Assembly (NCBI RefSeq): GCF_030823375.1
Contig: NZ_JAUSXB010000001.1
Location: forward strand, 4,092,001-4,156,000
Reading direction: 5' to 3'
Source of the DNA: Pseudarthrobacter siccitolerans
GTDB lineage: Bacteria > Actinomycetota > Actinomycetes > Actinomycetales > Micrococcaceae
Length of the DNA: 64,000 bases
Shown: in pieces, positions 37,601-47,094 of the stretch
Layout of the letters: the number at the start of each line of letters is the position of its first letter
Numbering within the stretch: the stretch's first letter is position 1
Position numbers and translations under genes: made by a program
Notes under the pieces: model-generated
What the model was told of the DNA's origin: nothing
Databases searched by the model: none
Seen by the model: only the letters and a program-made list of their open reading frames with translations

Positions 37601-37944
37601 TGGTACCTTCGGGCTACGACGACGTCGATGCCGCAATTCCCGAGGGTCCGGAGGGCCGCCTCGTGGTGCTCGCGGAACGGGCGGACCCCGGCTGGACCGC
37701 GTGGCTGGACGGCCGGAAGCTGACCGCAACCACGTCCGGGTGGTCCCAGGCATTCACCCTTCCGCCCTCGGCGGGCCACCTGACGGTGCGGTACGAAAAC
37801 CCAGGCGCCCTGTGGGCCGGAATCGGCCAAGCGGCTGTCATCGGGCTCACCGTGATGCTGGCCATCCCCATGCCGGCCCGGCGCCAGCGAACCGGCCTTT
37901 CACGGGATGAAGGCTCCCTGCGTAAGGAACACCAGAATGCGTAA
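34615..37944 (+). CDS. Large membrane glycosyltransferase, GT2 family
   Basis: About 1,109 residues. The N-terminal GT-A domain (about residues 1-230) has VAHNGSAYLPRTL, WLLHDDAAPAPEAL (the DxD-like DD), and GFDPALPGSGDDVDFCWRN; a membrane-associated region follows. From about residue 375 come roughly ten hydrophobic segments and a C-terminal extracytoplasmic beta domain (DPGWTAWLDGRKL). It probably adds sugars to a lipid-linked envelope polymer. The start is doubtful: GTG 34615 cuts into the first beta strand, whereas codons back to 34555 (…EVHVTAVV) read like true protein; the only other candidate is ATT at 34585. It overlaps DUF5719 by 8 bp. Confidence 0.82.
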   Translation: MVAHNGSAYLPRTLAALADQTRPADYVIGVDAGSRDDSEVLLQRALGVAHVVSHRGKSGMGAAVNAGLAQLAPLRGDAASGGSEWIWLLHDDAAPAPEALAELLTAVERAPSVTVAGCKQLDWHAERQLIDVGLSTSRWAERLTLIDADELDQGQYDGRTDTFAVNSAGMLVRRDIWEQLGGFDPALPGSGDDVDFCWRNRLAGHRVVVVPAARMFHVAHRPHALGNAAAARKAQVHLRLKHAPLWMVPVHAAAALLGSIFKFVLSIAVKDPGHGITQLVSTFAALGRPRAVTKARRTARKTRRIRRSVIRKLQTPRREVWSHRRSLMEALGSDTNSVDDLEHDPLAHQPSGDASDDFAALATSKRGWIGNGALAAVIISSVTSLLGLTGIFGAPAVSGGALIPVAAELGDIWHHASSWWISLGAGLPGRGDPFGYVLWILGVLGGGDANAAMAWLLLLSTPLSGLTAWFASGGLTVRRRLRLAAALFWAAAPALQVALNQGRPGALIAHIMIPLLALALLRATGSAVGQGRFEAPAQGDRRFTDKPPVKPGINGMPSWTAAAAAGLAMAVVTASAPSLLIPASVVIFLCGLLLRGRGRTVWWALLPTAALFIPFGLSTLDRPRAVLADPGVPLAFDAAPLWQQLLGQPLEFGQGSGLSGLPYFAGGTLPWAVVLAFLVAGPVLLLAVAGIWLPGQRTGIARGLWIVATIALAGGWTAGQVAAGINANIMVTPFPGPAVSAAAFALLGAGLLGAEQLLHRADRAAAGGAKHKLALRSAAALGMALLVVGPLAGMAAWSAQNLLRTTPATAQVPADPGLPLGTPRLVEAAGQRILPATAIDRGTGPEQTRTLLISTRDDGTYDASLMRGAGTTLDSLSAIASARNILGTPGSETVRDDDAVTAAVRRVVATLVAGQGVDPRTDLEQLGAGFVVLRAADTAAQLTASRMDAVPGLIAVGQTDVGWLWRITPLNQPALQPADITHRVRIVDGSGAAIGLVPSGYDDVDAAIPEGPEGRLVVLAERADPGWTAWLDGRKLTATTSGWSQAFTLPPSAGHLTVRYENPGALWAGIGQAAVIGLTVMLAIPMPARRQRTGLSRDEGSLRKEHQNA

Positions 37945-39598
37945 CGACTCTGTCTCCCCGCCAGCATCGCAGGCCGTACCTGCAAGCGGGGAACAAACCC
38001 AGGAGAGCGCCGTCCCGGCAAAGCGCCTTGGGAACGGCCGGAAAGCCCTCGTGGCAGGCCTCGCGTCCGCGGCGGTCATTATGGCCGGCGCGGGAGCCGT
38101 GGTTGCGGCCGGGTCCCTCCTTCCGCAGGCCGAATCCAGCCGCAGCGTCCCTGCGGGGGTGTCCGCAGTTCCGGCCGGAAGCAGCGTGGGAGTCTGTCCC
38201 GGGCCCGCCCGCCTGCTGGAAGGCACGGAAGCAGGCACTGACCCGCAGTTCAGCCCGGAGTCAGAGACGGCCGCCAGTTCCCTCACAGGGGCCGTGCTCA
38301 GCGCCGGCGGCGTCTTGCCGGCAAGCCGCCTCACGGAACTCAACGGCAGGACTACCGTCGATATCGCCAAGGCGCCCGGCCAGCCTGCACCCACCGGTGC
38401 TCCCCAGGAACTCCTGGCAGGGGTGGTGGCGGGCCGGCCGGTGAATCAGGTGCGTGTGCTCAGCGCCGATGCCGCAGCCAACCAGAAGGCCTCCGCGGCG
38501 GCAGCGATGAAGTTCACAGCTACAGACGGTGACCTGCAGGGCACGGCGGCCGCCAGCTGCCAGCAGCCGTCCAACGACCAATGGCTTGCCGGTGCCAGTA
38601 CCACCGTGGGCCGCACGTCCGTGCTGATGCTCGCCAACGCTTCCACCACCCCGGCCACGGTGAGCCTGGAGCTGTTCGGCTCCGGTGGACAGATCCAGGC
38701 GCCGGGAAGCCGCGGCCTGCTTGTTGCCCCCGGTACTTCCCGGCCGGTGGTACTGGCCGGCCTCGCCCCGGGTGAATCACAACTAAGTGTGCACGTACGC
38801 AGCGCGGGTGGCCCCGTGGCAGCGGTCATCCAGCAAAGTGTCCTCCGGGGACTCACCCCGGGAGGCGTTGACTTCATTGCCCCCGGCGCCGCACCGGCCG
38901 TCCGCCAGGTGATGACCGGCGTCGACATCCAGGACGCCGGCCAGGTTGCGTCCCTGACGGTAAAGTCCGGATACCAGGACGCCGGGCCGGCCCTGCAGAT
39001 TACCGTGCCAGGCCCCTCCGACGCCGTGGTGGAGGTCAAGCTCTACGGGCGGGACGGCCAGAAGGCCCTGCCCTCCGGAGGCGTCATCACCGCAAAAGCG
39101 GGGGCGGTCACGGAGATTCCGCTGGCAGGGGTCCCGGCCGGCCACTACACAGTTGCGGCATCATCTGATGTCACCTTCGTGGCCGCCGCACGGGTGACCC
39201 GAGGCCTCCAGGAGAGCAGGGCGGTGGATGTGGCGTGGGCGGCATCCGGGGTGAGGCTGGGCAGCCAGCATGTGGTCCCGGTTCCGCCGGGTGGGCAGCG
39301 CACCCTGGTTTTTGGTGCGCTGGAGAACCGGGCCACCATCACCTATGCGGCCATCACCGCGGACGGCAAAGTCAAGGCGCCGGCCACGGCGGACATCGCC
39401 GGGGGAACGACGGCGTCCATCACCATTCCGGAAAAGGCTGACGGTTCCGACGTCGTCGGCTATGTGGTCTCGGCGTCGGGGGACGCTGCCTACGGTGCCC
39501 TGCTGCTCCAGCAGGACGGCAGGGACGACATCTCGTCGCTGGCTTTCCTGCCGGCAGCTGCCGGACAGGAAACAGTACCGGTGACGCTCAGCTACTGA
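37937..39598 (+). CDS. DUF5719 family secreted/membrane-anchored protein
   Basis: 553 residues. A polar N-terminus is followed by one membrane helix (about residues 36-60, ALVAGLASAAVIMAGAGAVVAA) and a large extracytoplasmic Ala/Gly/Thr-rich beta domain without Cys-rich or catalytic motifs. Function unknown; in Actinobacteria it regularly follows the large GT2 gene. ATG at 37937 overlaps that gene's stop by 8 bp, with AAGGA upstream, so the two are translationally coupled and probably work together at the envelope. It ends 2 bp from the convergent metallopeptidase-like gene. Confidence 0.8.
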   Translation: MRNDSVSPPASQAVPASGEQTQESAVPAKRLGNGRKALVAGLASAAVIMAGAGAVVAAGSLLPQAESSRSVPAGVSAVPAGSSVGVCPGPARLLEGTEAGTDPQFSPESETAASSLTGAVLSAGGVLPASRLTELNGRTTVDIAKAPGQPAPTGAPQELLAGVVAGRPVNQVRVLSADAAANQKASAAAAMKFTATDGDLQGTAAASCQQPSNDQWLAGASTTVGRTSVLMLANASTTPATVSLELFGSGGQIQAPGSRGLLVAPGTSRPVVLAGLAPGESQLSVHVRSAGGPVAAVIQQSVLRGLTPGGVDFIAPGAAPAVRQVMTGVDIQDAGQVASLTVKSGYQDAGPALQITVPGPSDAVVEVKLYGRDGQKALPSGGVITAKAGAVTEIPLAGVPAGHYTVAASSDVTFVAAARVTRGLQESRAVDVAWAASGVRLGSQHVVPVPPGGQRTLVFGALENRATITYAAITADGKVKAPATADIAGGTTASITIPEKADGSDVVGYVVSASGDAAYGALLLQQDGRDDISSLAFLPAAAGQETVPVTLSY

Positions 39599-39600
39599 CG

Positions 39601-40113
39601 TCAGTACCGGCGCCGGTAGACGGGATCAAGGGTTTCGGGGGCAACACCGAGCATTTCGGCGGTGTGCTCCACCACCACGTCATGGACCAGGTCCTGGAGG
39701 TCGTCGAGGCCTCCGCTGGCCTGCTCCACCACGCGCCGGTACACCGTAATCATCGGGCCGTCCCCGTCCGTGCCAGGAATGTAGGCGCCCATGGGGGCCG
39801 GGGTCGAATTCGCCGCGAGCTGTTCGAGGTCAGGAGGAATTTCATCCACGCCGAACCGGACGCCGTCGAGAGTCTTGCCCCAGATATCGTGAAGCCTTTG
39901 CGCGGAGTCCAGCACCATGTCATCGAACCGGTCCGAGCGCGTGCGGTAACCGGGATGGGTGGGCAGCATCATTTCGCCCCGGAGGCCGCGTCCGTGCCGG
40001 TTGCGGCGGCGGGCCATAAAGCCCTTGCCGGGCAACGCGGCGCCTTGGTCCTTGCGGGCATCCGGGTCAGCCAACCGGACCGTAAAACCTGATTCATGGT
40101 TCGATGACTGCAT
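39601..40113 (-). CDS. Metallopeptidase-family (zincin-like, DUF1025 type) protein with degenerate zinc motif
   Basis: 170 residues. The C-terminal ~110 residues match the minimal zincin family found beside whiB2 and DUF3499 (compare Rv3259): FDDMVLDSAQRLHDIWG, VDEIPPD, ITVYRRVVEQ and DLVHDVVVEHTAEMLG. Where active relatives have HExxH, this protein reads EHTAE, so zinc binding is probably lost. ATG at 40113 is supported by TACAGT (complement of 40120-40125) ending 6 nt upstream; an internal ATG at 40017 would give 138 residues, the length of the mycobacterial relative. Divergent from the DUF3499 gene. Confidence 0.78.
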   Translation of the reverse strand: MQSSNHESGFTVRLADPDARKDQGAALPGKGFMARRRNRHGRGLRGEMMLPTHPGYRTRSDRFDDMVLDSAQRLHDIWGKTLDGVRFGVDEIPPDLEQLAANSTPAPMGAYIPGTDGDGPMITVYRRVVEQASGGLDDLQDLVHDVVVEHTAEMLGVAPETLDPVYRRRY

Positions 40114-40232
40114 ACATCGACTGTAAACCCGGGCGAACAATTACGCGACACATTGCCGCCACCTTCACGGGCGCGTCGACCCGAAGCCGCAATGCGGGGT
40201 TTTGGGGTGGACAGCGAGTAGTCTGGGATGTC

Positions 40233-40622
40233 GTGGGAGCTATCCGTCAGTGTTCGAGATCTGCGTGCCGCCAGTCAGCGGTGGCTACCCTGACGTACGT
40301 CTATGCGGACTCCACCGCGGTCCTCGGTCCGCTGGCCACCTATGCCGAGCCCCATTGCTACGATCTGTGCGAGCAGCACGCCGGCTCCCTGACCGTCCCG
40401 CGGGGCTGGGAGGTCCTGCGCCTCGCCATGCCCACCACTCCGCAGCAGCCGGGCCCCGATGACCTGCTGGCCCTGGCCAATGCTGTGCGGGACGCCGCTG
40501 CATTGCCGGCCCAGCCGCAGCCGGCCACTGCCAAACGCGGGCCGCATTCAGCACTGGAAGCTCCGGCCGGAGCGGAAGGTACCCGAAGGGGCCACCTGCG
40601 CGTCCTGCGGGAACCGTCCTGA
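40233..40622 (+). CDS. DUF3499 family protein
   Basis: 129 residues. It begins with IRQCSRSACRQSAVATLTYVY and carries further cysteines/histidines (EPHCYDLCEQHAGSLTVP), suggesting a small zinc-ribbon-like fold; function unknown, Actinobacteria only. GTG at 40233 with TAGTCT at 40219-40224 ending 8 nt upstream. The C-terminal half is Pro/Ala-rich. Neighbours match Rv3258c-Rv3259, but the manB gene that follows in mycobacteria is missing here. Confidence 0.83.
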   Translation: MGAIRQCSRSACRQSAVATLTYVYADSTAVLGPLATYAEPHCYDLCEQHAGSLTVPRGWEVLRLAMPTTPQQPGPDDLLALANAVRDAAALPAQPQPATAKRGPHSALEAPAGAEGTRRGHLRVLREPS

Positions 40623-40699
40623 ACGGATCTGGCGGTACGCTGGAAGCTGCAATTCCGTCCGCTACCGGCGCCAGCGCGCCCGCCAGGGAGCATGTACCA

Positions 40700-40936
40700 A
40701 TGCCAAAGATCAGTCCTGAACTGCTGTCCGTCCTGCGTTGTCCCGTGACAGGTTCGCCCTTGGTACAGGAGGGCGAGGAACTTGTTGCCACCGCCGCGGA
40801 CGAGTCCGGAGTGAAGCCCCGCTACGCCATCGAGGACGGCATTCCGCTCTTGCTTCCGCCCGAACTGCTGGCAGCCGCCGCTTCCGCTGGTTCGGACCAG
40901 CACGATGCGTCCATGGCTGCGCCGCCCGCAGAGTAG
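40700..40936 (+). CDS. Trm112 family protein
   Basis: 78 residues. The short zinc-finger-like Trm112/YcaR fold begins MPKISPELLSVLRCPVTGSPL and continues YAIEDGIPLLLPPE; only the first Cys of the usual Cys pairs is retained, which is common in bacterial members. Eukaryotic Trm112 activates methyltransferases; a similar partner role is conceivable but unproven. ATG at 40700 with AGGGAG 9 nt upstream. Precedes ahcY by 111 bp; the methyl-cycle neighbour may be relevant. Confidence 0.8.
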   Translation: MPKISPELLSVLRCPVTGSPLVQEGEELVATAADESGVKPRYAIEDGIPLLLPPELLAAAASAGSDQHDASMAAPPAE

Positions 40937-40974
40937 CGCCCACGACGTCCCCCCGACCACAGGCTCCACCCGGC

Positions 40975-40990
40975 CACCGGCGCCCCGGTG
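40975..40990 (+). other. Small hairpin upstream of ahcY
   Basis: CACCGG-CGCC-CCGGTG, a 6-bp stem in a C/A-rich 111-bp gap between Trm112 and ahcY. It may be a weak terminator or leader hairpin. It does not match an S-adenosylhomocysteine riboswitch by eye. Confidence 0.3.
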
Positions 40991-41047
40991 CCGCAGTACC
41001 CGGACACAGCACCGGCCACACCGCCGGACCAAGTAAAGGATTTACCC

Positions 41048-42526
<1,479 letters not shown>

Positions 42527-42536
42527 GAAGTGAAGC

Positions 42537-42575
42537 GCCCGGGTGCCCACCGCACCCGGGCTGTTACTTTTTGCG
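42537..42575 (+). terminator. ahcY terminator
   Basis: 10-bp perfect stem GCCCGGGTGC-CCACC-GCACCCGGGC followed by TGTTACTTTTT, a textbook intrinsic terminator. The next gene's leaderless promoter begins immediately after it. Confidence 0.9.
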
Positions 42576-42589
42576 CCTAGGATCAAAAT

Positions 42590-43828
42590 ATGGAGCCTGA
42601 AATCAAGCCCCGCCGGACCGGCGGAGCCAAGAAGATTCTTGTGGTGGCGGCCGTATGCCTCCTCGCCGCCGTAGGCGGCGTGTTCGCCGCGGTAGCCCCG
42701 GGAGCCGCCGGCGGCGCGATCGAATCCGAGGCAGGCTCCGCCGTCAGGACATCTCCCGGGCTCGCCCTGCCGGTGGTCGCCCCCGTGAAACTGGAGGCCG
42801 CACCCGCCAACGGTGCCAAACAGGTTAATCCTGCTGCGCCGGTGTCGCTGAATGTGGCCAACGGCACCATTGAACGGGTCACCCTCACCAGCACCGGCGG
42901 CGAGACCGTGGAAGGCAGCATTGACGCCAAGGGCACCGGTTGGACCGCGGCTGGAGCGTTGAAGTTCAACACGGACTACAGCTACACCTACGTGGTCAAG
43001 GACAGTGCCGGACGCGAGACAAGCACCACGCAGACGTTCAGCACTGTCTCCAGTTCCCATGAAGCCGATGCCGCCATCTATCCCCTGGACGGCATGAAAG
43101 TGGGTGTGGGGCAGCCCCTGCAGGTCATCTTCAGTGAACCTGTCACCAACCGCGAGGCCGTGGAGAAGGCCATCACCATTTCCAGCAGCGCCGGCCAGGC
43201 GGGCGCTTTCCACTGGTACAGCGACACCATGGTCCGGTACCGGCCCGAAAACTTCTGGGCCGCGAATTCCACCATCACCATGGACATGAAGCTGTTCGGC
43301 GTGGACTTGGGGAACGGCCAGATCGCCAACTTCAACAAGAAGGTGAACGTCTCCATCGGCGACAAGAAGGTGGCGGTGGCTGACGCTACAGCCCATACCT
43401 TCACGCTGAGCGTCAACGACCAAGTGGTCAAGACGCTGCCCGTCAGCATGGGGGACCAGCGCTTCCCGTCTGCCCGGGGCTACGGCGTTCTGATGGAGAA
43501 GAAACGCTATGACCACTTCCGCGCCTCGAGCATTGGACTGAAGCCGGACGACCCCGCTTACTACGGCGACGTGGACGTCGAATACACCATCCGGCTTACC
43601 CTCAGCGGCGCGTATATCCACCAGGCCCTGCCGTCCGCCTTCCCGTTCATCGGCAACACAAACGTCTCCCATGGCTGCATCGGGTTCGCTCCCGACGGCG
43701 CTGCCTGGGTTTTCGACAACATGGGCACCGGCGACGTGGTCCAGATCGTCAACACCGAGGGTGACTTCGCGGCCCACACTGACGGCTTCGGTGACTGGAA
43801 CATCCCTTGGGGCGAATACGACAACTAG
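42590..43828 (+). CDS. L,D-transpeptidase (YkuD) with Ig-like domains
   Basis: 412 residues. N-terminal signal/anchor helix (about residues 15-36), then two bacterial Ig-like domains (about 60-250) and a C-terminal YkuD catalytic domain. Catalytic His/Ser/Cys motif is IHQ…NVSHGCIGF with the Cys nucleophile around residue 361. Forms 3-3 peptidoglycan cross-links or attaches proteins; periplasmic-face enzyme, the layout of mycobacterial LdtA/B-type enzymes. ATG at 42590 lies 6 nt after TAGGAT (42578-42583). Convergent with the RDD gene. Confidence 0.93.
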   Translation: MEPEIKPRRTGGAKKILVVAAVCLLAAVGGVFAAVAPGAAGGAIESEAGSAVRTSPGLALPVVAPVKLEAAPANGAKQVNPAAPVSLNVANGTIERVTLTSTGGETVEGSIDAKGTGWTAAGALKFNTDYSYTYVVKDSAGRETSTTQTFSTVSSSHEADAAIYPLDGMKVGVGQPLQVIFSEPVTNREAVEKAITISSSAGQAGAFHWYSDTMVRYRPENFWAANSTITMDMKLFGVDLGNGQIANFNKKVNVSIGDKKVAVADATAHTFTLSVNDQVVKTLPVSMGDQRFPSARGYGVLMEKKRYDHFRASSIGLKPDDPAYYGDVDVEYTIRLTLSGAYIHQALPSAFPFIGNTNVSHGCIGFAPDGAAWVFDNMGTGDVVQIVNTEGDFAAHTDGFGDWNIPWGEYDN

Positions 43829-43861
43829 CGCAACTGCCGGAACCGGCGCAGCTGCAGGGGC

Positions 43862-44662
43862 CTAACTGCTGAAAGGCAGCCGGTGCAGCCGCTCACCGGT
43901 CTCAGCATTCCGCCGTCGGGCCTTGCTCAGCCTGGCCAGCTCCCTGCTCCGCCGCTCAGCAACGACGGCGGCAAGGTAGTCGTCAGGGCTGGTTCCGGGA
44001 GGCGGGGGAGGAGCAACGCGGGCCGCCAGTTCGGTGGCGATTGACTCAGCCATTCCGGCCCTGGACAGGGGCGCCATGCGGCCGGCCTGCCGGATGAACT
44101 GGGATGCCCGCCGCGCCGTCGCGTCCGGAATCCTTCCGATGTCAGCTGCAGCCGCCCAGGCCTGGAGCCGGGGCGGAACGAACACGGGCGCGGATTGTTC
44201 CACCGGTACCCGCCTGCGGATGGCGTACGTCCCGGCCAGCAGGTCGCCCAGCCGGCGTGACCTCTCATTAAAGAGGGCCACGGCGATGGCAAGGCCGCCG
44301 AAGGTCAAGTAGATTTCCAGGAATCCGGTCAGGCCGCGGATGAGGGCATGGCGGAAGCGGATGGCGCCCCCGTCCTCCCGGACTACGCGGAGGCCCACCG
44401 CAAGCTTGCCCAGCGAGAGCCCGCGGCTCAGGGTCTCCACCGCCACCGGAACGATTACCAGGCAAAAGACCACACTGGCAAGGACCAACGCCCGCTGGGC
44501 GGCCCCGTCCAGGTCCCCGCCGGCGGCCGACAGCCCTATCAGGATCACCACCAGCAACACGATGCTCAACGCCATATCCAGGAGCAAGCCCAGGGCGCGC
44601 GCCGCGAAGGAGGCCGGACGCAATTCCAGAACGACTGCTTCCCCCGTGACGATCGAACTCAC
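43862..44662 (-). CDS. RDD family membrane protein
   Basis: 266 residues. The RDD domain has three to four membrane helices within the first ~150 residues: the Arg/Asp of helix 1 in FAARALGLLLDMALS, and LSLGKLAVGLRVVREDG. A long hydrophilic C-terminal half (about 110 residues, proline run near residue 225) follows. Function unknown; RDD proteins are suspected ion or solute transporters. GTG at 44662 with AGGAAC upstream. Divergent from the SpoIIM-like gene, a pairing common in Actinobacteria. Confidence 0.86.
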   Translation of the reverse strand: MSSIVTGEAVVLELRPASFAARALGLLLDMALSIVLLVVILIGLSAAGGDLDGAAQRALVLASVVFCLVIVPVAVETLSRGLSLGKLAVGLRVVREDGGAIRFRHALIRGLTGFLEIYLTFGGLAIAVALFNERSRRLGDLLAGTYAIRRRVPVEQSAPVFVPPRLQAWAAAADIGRIPDATARRASQFIRQAGRMAPLSRAGMAESIATELAARVAPPPPPGTSPDDYLAAVVAERRSRELARLSKARRRNAETGERLHRLPFSS

Positions 44663-44729
44663 ACTGGTTCCTGTTCCTAGCGGCTGATGTTGCAGACGCA
44701 AGTCTAGTGCCGGGCGCTAGGCTGATGCC

Positions 44730-45722
44730 GTGGATATGGACGCGTTCTCCGCCGTCAATGCGGACAAGTGGTCCCGGTTGCACCACTTGGCCTACAAGGC
44801 CAGGCTCACCGGGTCCGAAGCAGACGAACTGCTGGCCCTGTACCAGTCCACGTCCGCCCACCTGTCGCTCATCCGGTCCCTGGCTCCGGAAAGCGGCCTC
44901 TCCGCGTCCCTTTCGGCCACGCTGGCGCAGGCCCGGACCCGCTTCACCGGAGCGCGCTCCAATGTCATGGCGGACCTGGCGCGGTTCTTTGTGGTGGCCC
45001 TTCCTGCGGCGCTGTACCGGCTCACCTGGCTCACCCTGGCCTGTGGTGCCGCGTTTGTCATCATCGGGACGGTGTATGCGCTGTGGATAGCCGGGAGCCC
45101 TGAGGCCTTGCGGGCAGTGGCCTCCGAGGCGGCGGCCCGGCAGTACGTCGAAGAAGACTTCATCAACTATTACTCAGAAAACCCTGCCGCCTCCTTCGCC
45201 GGTGCCGTCTGGACCAACAACGCCTGGATCAGCGCACAAGCCGTGGCCCTGGGGATCACCGGCGTGTGGGTGCCCATGATCCTGTTCGCCAACGCCCAAG
45301 GGGTAGGCATTGCCGCAGGCATCTTCACCGCAGCCGGCAAGCCGGATGTTTTCTTCAGCTACATCCTGCCGCACGGCCTGATGGAACTCACGGCAGTGTT
45401 CATCGCCTGCGCCGCCGGCCTGCGGATCTTCTGGGCCATGGTTTCGCCCGGCCCGCGTACCCGGGGCAGGGCCGTGGCAGAGGAAGGGAGGTCTCTGATC
45501 ACCGTTGCCCTGGGGCTGGTCCTGGTGCTTTTCGCCTCCGGACTGGTGGAAGGTTTCGTGACACCCAGTGCGCTGCCGGTGTGGGCAAAGATCGGTATCG
45601 GAGCCTCAGTACTGGCAGGGTACTGGCTCTATGTTGTCGCGTGTGGCCGGCCTGCCTACCTGGCGGGGGAGCGCGGCGACCTGCGCCGCGAGGATGCCGG
45701 CTATTCCGGGATCGCTGCCTGA
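44730..45722 (+). CDS. Stage II sporulation protein M-like (SpoIIM/DUF95) membrane protein
   Basis: 330 residues. A helical N-terminal cytoplasmic part (about 85 residues, WSRLHHLAYKARLTGSEADEL) precedes five to six membrane helices with the SpoIIM core VWTNNAWISAQAVALGITG and LPHGLMELTAVFIACAAGLR. The organism type does not sporulate, so a Bacillus-like role is unlikely; the family may handle membrane solute flow with RDD partners. GTG at 44730 with TAGGCT (44718-44723) ending 6 nt upstream. Divergent from RDD. Confidence 0.87.
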   Translation: MDMDAFSAVNADKWSRLHHLAYKARLTGSEADELLALYQSTSAHLSLIRSLAPESGLSASLSATLAQARTRFTGARSNVMADLARFFVVALPAALYRLTWLTLACGAAFVIIGTVYALWIAGSPEALRAVASEAAARQYVEEDFINYYSENPAASFAGAVWTNNAWISAQAVALGITGVWVPMILFANAQGVGIAAGIFTAAGKPDVFFSYILPHGLMELTAVFIACAAGLRIFWAMVSPGPRTRGRAVAEEGRSLITVALGLVLVLFASGLVEGFVTPSALPVWAKIGIGASVLAGYWLYVVACGRPAYLAGERGDLRREDAGYSGIAA

Positions 45723-45837
45723 ATCGTTGTAAACCGTCCGGGGTGGTTCCTCGCCCAGCCGGAATCCCGGACGGTAGGCTCGTCAACAGAGAAAGCGCGC
45801 CGGTGGACCCGGAACCCGGCGTGAAGACCCAACGGAA

Positions 45838-47094
45838 GTGGACGCTGCTGTGAAAGACGAAACTCCTGCCCGCGCCCGGCGTGCCGAGCCAGAGCCGGAC
45901 CCGGTCCTGGACACATCAGAGGACTCCGACGAGCCGGCGTTCTCCTGGCTGACCGGGGGCGCCGAATCCGACAGTCCCGCCGCGGACGGCTCTCGTGAAC
46001 CGGACCGCACCGATTCAGCCGCCACCGGATCGCCCGGCACCGACCCCAGAACTGTCCGTGAGCCTGACAGCGACCGCGGACCGGTCGGGGATGAAGACGC
46101 CCCGACGCGGCTGAATGCAGGGAATGCGCGATCTGCAACTGCAGGAGCCACGGCCGCAACCGGCGCGGCTGCCCCACGTCAGGGCAACGTTGACCAGCCG
46201 GAAAGCCGGGCGGACCGCAAAGCCGCCGAGGCCGCCGTCGAAGAGCCGGGGCCGGCTGCAAGCCACGGAAGCTCCCCCGTTTTCCGGGAGCAGCTTCCCA
46301 CCTCGGCCCTGCAGGTCCGTCCGCCCCAGGAGGAGGTGGAGCGCCGCAATGCCCAGCGGGAGAGCGCGGCAAACGCCAAGCCCGTGGCCCCGCGGGTGAT
46401 GCAGGTCCTGCTCGCCATTTTCTTCCCGCTGGTTTTGCTGATCCTCGCCGTGCGGGCTGTGACCAGTCCTCTGTTCCTGTGGGTGGAATACAACCGTCCC
46501 GGGTTTCCCGGCGACGGCTACGGGTTCAGCACCGACGACAGAATGACCTACGGCTCCTACGCCGTGGACTACCTCAACAACTGGGCGGGGCCGCGCTACC
46601 TGGGGGACCTGGTATACCGCAGCGGCGGCAAGCTCTTCAAGGACGGCGAAGTCAGCCACATGGCGGACGTCAAGCTGGTGATCCTGTCCACCTTCAGCGC
46701 CGGCGTGCTGCTGGTCCTGGTGAGCCTCATCGCTATCCTTTACCTGCGCAGGCGCAGCTCCGGGGGCGTCAGGAGGGGCCTGTTCGCCGGCGCCATCATC
46801 ACGCTGGTGCTGATCCTCGGCCTGGGAACCCTGGCCGTGCTGGGCTGGCAGCAGTTCTTCACGGAATTCCACCGGATCTTCTTCGCCGAGGGCTCCTGGA
46901 CGTTCAGCATGGATGACACTCTGATCCGGCTGTTCCCCGGCCAGTTCTGGATTGACGCCGGAATGGTGATTGGCGGCCTGGTACTGGTGACCGCGCTGGT
47001 GACGCTGGTCCTCACCTGGCCAACACGCCGCCGGCGTGGCCTGCTGAAGGACGGAGCCGGCGCGGCAGGGGAGCAGCCCGCCGATCAGGCGTAA
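45838..47094 (+). CDS. TIGR01906 (DUF1461) family membrane protein
   Basis: 418 residues. The first ~175 are low-complexity, acidic and Ala/Pro-rich, then four membrane helices with an extracytoplasmic loop between the first two (ADVKLVILSTFSAG at the second helix; FFTEFHRIFFAEGSWTF before the last). The core matches the TIGR01906 integral membrane family, function unknown. Start GTG at 45838 is uncertain; GTG at 45850 is equally plausible and neither has a strong ribosome-binding site. Its 3' end overlaps the convergent acyl-CoA ligase gene by 10 bp. Confidence 0.72.
   Translation: MDAAVKDETPARARRAEPEPDPVLDTSEDSDEPAFSWLTGGAESDSPAADGSREPDRTDSAATGSPGTDPRTVREPDSDRGPVGDEDAPTRLNAGNARSATAGATAATGAAAPRQGNVDQPESRADRKAAEAAVEEPGPAASHGSSPVFREQLPTSALQVRPPQEEVERRNAQRESAANAKPVAPRVMQVLLAIFFPLVLLILAVRAVTSPLFLWVEYNRPGFPGDGYGFSTDDRMTYGSYAVDYLNNWAGPRYLGDLVYRSGGKLFKDGEVSHMADVKLVILSTFSAGVLLVLVSLIAILYLRRRSSGGVRRGLFAGAIITLVLILGLGTLAVLGWQQFFTEFHRIFFAEGSWTFSMDDTLIRLFPGQFWIDAGMVIGGLVLVTALVTLVLTWPTRRRRGLLKDGAGAAGEQPADQA

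Noticed and set aside
40937-41047. S-adenosylhomocysteine riboswitch upstream of ahcY
   Set aside because: The gap is short and C/A-rich with only a 6-bp hairpin; the conserved SAH-riboswitch core was not found by eye.
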